Shown piece by piece: positions 59,081 to 64,000 of a stretch of 64,000 bases of DNA. This DNA comes from Naematelia aurantialba (lineage: Eukaryota; Basidiomycota; Tremellomycetes; Tremellales; Naemateliaceae). The notes beneath the pieces were generated by a model. That model did not search any database. It was not told the DNA's origin and was given only the letters and a program-made list of their open reading frames with translations. Where the stretch lies: the NCBI GenBank assembly GCA_021527695.1, contig JAKFAO010000005.1, positions 1,488,001 through 1,552,000 on the forward strand, read 5' to 3'. A program made the position numbers and the translations under genes. Every line of letters starts with the position of its first letter. The stretch's first letter is position 1.

Positions 59081-62000
59081 ATGTCGGAGGAAACGGAAGA
59101 TGGAGTGACGAGCCCTGCCAAGGAAGTCGAGGTCGACGAGGTACCTGCCGTTCTCGCCTTGAACGAGGAGACGTCCGTCGCGGTTCCCACAGAGAAGGAG
59201 GAGGACCAGGATGAGGGTTCGGGTCCCTCTGGTCTTGCCGCGGTCTCGGATGACCCTGCTGCTGCCGAAGCCACTGCTGCGAGTGACCTTGGTGTGACGG
59301 GTGCGAACGGTGCAACTGGCGCTCCTGACGAGAGTGGTGCTAGTGACGCTCCTGATGAGGCTGTCGCGCCTGACGAGGCTGGTGCGGACGTCACTGCGGA
59401 TGGTGCAAATGGGCATACAGAACCATCAGAGCCTGCTCAGGACGCCGGTTCATCAGCGAAAGAGCTACCAAACCCCCCAGAGGAATCTCCTCAGACCAAC
59501 GGCATCCCCGCCAGTCCGCCAGAGATCACCATCGACTCGGACGCAGCACCTGTGCCCCCGCCGAAATCTGCTCCTTCTCGCGCGTTCAGCAAGCCCGTCG
59601 CGCCCGCGGGCATCCCTGTGTCAGCATCAGAAGACGCCAATGACGAGGTGCTCTCCGAAGTCGCTCTAAGCCGCACCACCACTCCTGCCGTCCCAAACGA
59701 CCGACACGCGGCTTCCTCATCCGTCTCGTCCTTGCATTCCGTCACGTCGTCGCCTTCCCGCCCGTTGTCCTCGAGACCGCGGTTCCCATCCACATCAGGC
59801 CCCTCCCACACCTCGCACTCTCGGCGTTCGTCGACCGCAACCACCATGTCGCTCTCGTCGGGCTTGCCTCTGCAAGGCCATTCGCAACACCAGCTATCGA
59901 CCGTTCTGATCATGCCGCCCCTACAGGCGCTGGTGCACTCGAAAGAAGCGAAGAAATCACCCTCTTTCAATGCTGCGGCGCAAAAGGCGCTCAACCTCTG
60001 CCAGGCCGATACGAATCTCGCATTCATGCACCCGCGCGAGATCTTCGAGCCACTCCGTCTGGCGATATCCAACCCCCAAACAACGTCGGTACCGATCCTC
60101 ATTACCTCGCTCGACCTGCTCTCCAAACTCATCTCCCACTCGTTCTTCTCGGAACCAAACGGCCCGCCCAAGGGCATGTCTCCCCTCCCCGACCTCATCA
60201 CCCATACCATCACCCTCTCTTACTCTGAGACCTCGCCTCCACAGGTCGCACTACAAGTTGTCAAGGCCCTCATGGCGATTGTGCTCTCGACCGACCCAAG
60301 CATGCTCGTACACCAGTCGTCTCTTCTCAAAGCCGTGCGCACGGTCTACAATGTCTTCCTCCTGAGCAACGATGCCGCGAATCAAGTGGTCGCGCAGGGC
60401 GGTTTGACTCAGATGGTGCACCACGTCTTCAGTCGCGTCGTCCGCCCAAACCCAAGCCGGTCCAACGGCAGGAGAAGTACGACAGGTGAGAACGAGGTGA
60501 GGCGGCGCGAGGGTACCGCTACCCCGAGAACGCCAACGCCAGGGGAAGTGCCATCAGGCACAGACGCAAACGGGAAGATGACTCTGTAAGTGCGAATCGT
60601 GGATGCAGCTTACGCCAGGGAATCGTTTGCAGAGCCCAATCCAAACGACGCCATTCCGACCGCACCGCCACCCGTAACTGAGGACTCATCAACGCCGCAT
60701 GTACCGACCAAGACCATCGCCATTCCTGTACCTAATGGCGATGCGCTCGATACCCCCGAGCCAACTGCTGCTGAGCGCTTGGCAGACGGAGAGGCTGCCG
60801 ACGAAGGCAGTCTCGACGTGAACGGGCGGCCAATCCCCACCGAGGACCTTTTTGTGAAAGACGCGTTTTTGGTGTTCCGCGCACTGTGCAAACTCACCAT
60901 GAAGCCGCTCGTCACCGAGAGGTATGTGGTACAGCCATGCTAGAGCTGACTCTAGCGAACGCGATCTGCGTTCTCATGCGATGCGATCCAAGCTCCTCTC
61001 TCTGCACCTCGTCTTGACTATTCTCCGGTCACATTCCGACATGTTTGTCAATCCGCACGTGGCCATCCCTTCCAACTCTTCGCTCGAGATGACACCGTTC
61101 CTACAAGCGACCAAGCAATATCTGTGTCTGGCGTTGTCGCGGAATTCCGTCAGCCCCGTCAATCAGGTGTTTGAGATCAGCGTGGAGATTCTATGGTGCA
61201 TGCTCAAGAACATGCGGGCTCAGCTCAAGGTGAGGCCCTTTCAGGTCGATTGTGCTGATCGTCCAGAAAGAGATAGAGGTCATGCTGAATGAGATTTTCA
61301 TTCCTATTCTCGAGATGCGGCATTCGACCATTCGTCAAAAGTCTCTGCTCTTGGGCGTCTTCATCCGCTTGTGCCAAGATCCACAAGCTCTAGTTGAGAT
61401 CTACATCAACTACGATTGTGACCGAGCGGCTCTGGAGAACATCTACGAGCGGCTCATGAACATTGTCTCCAAGATTGGGCAGACGCACTTTGCGCCGCTG
61501 AGCAAGGAAGAGTTGAACCAGAATGCTGAGCGCAAACACTCGCATTCATCGAATAACATGCCGCCAACTCTGTCGACGGCTGCGCTGTCGGTCGATGCGC
61601 CGCATTACGCTGGTCTCAGTCCGGAAATCAAGCTTCGTCGACAGAGTCTCGAATGCTTGGTCGCTGCTCTCAAGTCGCTGGTTGAATGGTCCAACTCAAC
61701 AGCGCCGAGAGACGATGGCCCTCGGATGAGTGAGGACAATGTCGGGCGGCATCAGGCGTCGGGATCGACCGCTGAACTCGGTCCAACCCCGACGTGGCCC
61801 AGCGATCCGACAGCACGGTCAAGCGCGCCAACTCCAGAGCTCGGTGATGACGATGTTGGACGCTTCGAGTCGGCCAAGCAGCGGAAAATCACCATGGCTG
61901 AGGGGTTGCGAAAATTCAATTTCAAGCCCAAGCAGGGTATCAAGTTCTTGGTCGAGCACGCGTTCATCAAAAGCGACGCCCCGCAGGATATCGCCCGGTT

Positions 62001-64000
62001 CCTACTGGGCACTGACGGGCTGAGCAAGGCGATGATCGGAGAGTACCTCGGCGAAGGGTGAGTGGACAACCAGTAGTGCGTCGCTGACTTGTAGGGACGA
62101 GCATAATGTGGCAACCATGCATGCTTTGGTGGACATGCTGGATTTCACCGAGATGCCCTTCACAACTGCTCTCCGTACCTACCTTCAAGCGTTCCGACTC
62201 CCGGGAGAAGCCCAAAAGATCGATCGATTCATGCTGAAGTTTGCCGAGCGATATATGCAGGACAACCCGACCTCGCATTTCGCCAATGCCGACACGGCTT
62301 ACATCTTGGCGTTTTCCGTCATCATGCTCAACACTGATGCGCATAATAAAAACTTCAAACAAAAGCGCATGACCAAGGCGGAGTTTGTCAAGAACAATCG
62401 CGGAATCAACGATGGCAAGGATCTGCCTGAAGATTTCCTTGGCGAGGTCTACGATGAGATCCAGACCAACGAGATCAAGATGAAGGACGAGGTGCCTGAG
62501 CTCCAGGTTGGCTCAGGCCCGTTGGCATCTGTCGGTCGCGATCTGCAAAAAGAGGCGTATTTCGCTCAGTCGGAAAACATGGCCAACAAGACAGAGGCGC
62601 TGCTGAAAGCTATGACACGGCAACAGCGGCGCGGAGTGGTGCGGCCAACCGATACGTTTGTTTCGGCATCGAGGCTGGAACATGTCCGATACATGTTTGA
62701 AGTCGCATGGATGCCGTTCTTGGCTGGTATTTCCGCGTCGCTCCAGGAGACAGACGACATGGATGTGGTCAACATCTGCTTGGAGGGGTTGAGGTATGCT
62801 ATCCGTATAGTCTGCCTGTTCGACCTCGAGCTCGAGAGGAACGCGTTCGTCACCACGCTAGCCAAGTTTACGTTTCTCAACAACGTCGCTGAGATGCGAC
62901 CGAAGAATGTCGAGGCTATCAAGAGTTTGCTGGAAATTGCAGTCACGGACGGGAACCACCTCAAGGCAAACTGGAAGGATGTCTTGACCTGTGTCAGCCA
63001 GCTGGAGCGTATGCAGCTCATATCGAGCGGCATGGACGTGCCGGATCTCAAGTGGGTCATCAGCTTCCGCAGTGACTGACTAGTATCAGGTCATTTACCC
63101 CGACAGGCAAGAAAGGGCATGTCCGGCGGAAAGCTCCAGCCGACGAAGTGGCTGAAGAGAGCCGGTCATCCCAGGTGACCGTTGCTGCAGATATGGTGTT
63201 TTCGAGATCGAAAGATCTCTCAGGGGTGAGTTGTGGCACCGCGCAGCGCATGACCTGGCGCTGAGGGATGAACGTATATGGTACTCGAGCTGACGCGTAC
63301 GCAAACAGTCCGCCATCGTCGACTTTGTACAGGCGCTTTCAGAGGTATCTTGGGAGGAGATCCAGACATCCGGGACGTCGACGCGGCCCCGCCTGTTCAG
63401 TCTGCAAAAGCTCGTCGAGATATCGTACTACAACATGGGGCGGATCCGTCTCGAATGGTCAAATATCTGGCTGATCCTAGGGGAACACTTTAACCAGGTG
63501 AGCGAGGAGCGGCCTTTCACTTGACCTTTGATCTGCGGGACCTACGGCACCGTCGTGGCGCCTGATGCCCCTACCGCCATGGCACCTACAGTATGACACT
63601 GCGCTTGCACCTGAGACAAATCACGCTGCAATGGTACCTGACAATACGCTTGTAGGTCTGCTGCCATAATAGCCCGAACGTGAGCTTCTTTGCGCTCGAT
63701 GCGCTGCGACAGCTCGCCATGAACTTTTTGGAAAAGGAGGAATTGTCGCATTTCAGGTTCCAAAAGGACTTTCTCAAGCCGTTCGAGTATACGATCATCA
63801 ACAACAAAAACTCGGATGCGAGGGAGATGGTGCGTGGTTTCCTGATCCCGCTCGACAGCTCCCACGTAACTTGTCCATTTGTCAAGTGATAGTTCCCTGG
63901 CCTTGCTTTCCATTTGTCACGCAGTAGCTCCCTGGCCTTACTTCCCATTCGTAAAACAATAGCTCCCTGGCCTCCCGCTTCGAATGGCAACCTGACATAC
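59081..64000 (+). CDS. SEC7: Sec7, Golgi Arf guanine-nucleotide exchange factor (cut by right edge)
   Basis: Activates Arf1 at the trans-Golgi. The first 230 residues are acidic, Ala/Ser/Pro-rich and disordered. The DCB/HUS region follows ([40 protein letters not shown]; later [18 protein letters not shown]). The Sec7 domain runs from [20 protein letters not shown] through [18 protein letters not shown] to FLGEVYDEI; the glutamic finger is in [20 protein letters not shown], and [14 protein letters not shown] is the second conserved motif. HDS-type helices follow ([16 protein letters not shown] segment, [20 protein letters not shown]). The first intron (60586-60618) is 33 nt. The frame is still open after [20 protein letters not shown], and the window ends in an intron, so the C-terminal third is missing. 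Confidence 0.95.
63857..63990. repeat. 35-bp tandem repeat in the last visible SEC7 intron
   Basis: Four degenerate copies of a 34-35 bp unit beginning AGCTCCCTGGCCTT start at about 63857, 63891, 63926 and 63961. Copies two and three are the most alike. The array reaches almost to the window edge. Confidence 0.8.

Overview
This window is nuclear DNA of a basidiomycete yeast, most likely a Tremellomycete. The reasons are intron-dense genes on both strands with GT-AG introns, many only 33-50 nt long, short intergenic spaces, and protein families typical of that group (fungal M64 metallopeptidase, AA14-like secreted oxidase, Con-6 protein, SIN-type kinase with ARM-like tail). The organism is an inference from gene content; nothing here names a species. 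I saw no tRNA, rRNA, transposon coding region, CRISPR array or prophage. Gene models were spliced by hand; for those where all exons are given, the exon lengths sum to a multiple of three.

Layout. 0-14.9 kb: the C-terminal end of a gene cut by the left edge, then TMA16 (-), TRS120 (+), SMC5 (-) and HFI1 (+); TMA16/TRS120 and SMC5/HFI1 are head to head over about 300 bp. 15-25.5 kb: RPS28 (+), an AA14-like secreted copper oxidase (+), a small secreted protein (-), a repeat-rich 2 kb intergenic block, and a secreted M64 metallopeptidase (-). 25.6-42 kb: DPS1 (-), LYS1 (+), two small genes of unknown function (-), a two-repeat Con-6 protein (+), alkaline ceramidase (+), NDC1 (+) and a DHA2-type MFS transporter (-). 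42-64 kb: a SepH/Cdc7-like septation kinase (+), a single-exon mitochondrial PPR protein (-), NPT1 (+), an AAAP amino acid transporter (+) and SEC7 (+), which runs off the right edge.

How they relate. Most genes are housekeeping and unrelated in pathway: vesicle traffic (TRS120, SEC7), chromosome and transcription (SMC5, HFI1, NDC1), translation (RPS28, TMA16, DPS1), lysine and NAD metabolism (LYS1, NPT1). The stretch at 17.6-25.5 kb groups three genes for secreted proteins and is the most accessory-looking part.

No clear undescribed system stands out. The best leads are: introns fall into an ultra-short class and a long class largely made of tandem repeats; a 24-bp near-perfect inverted repeat covers the stop codon and last codons of the MFS gene; the AA14-like protein has the copper-brace residues in a yeast setting; and two small spliced genes have no recognisable family.
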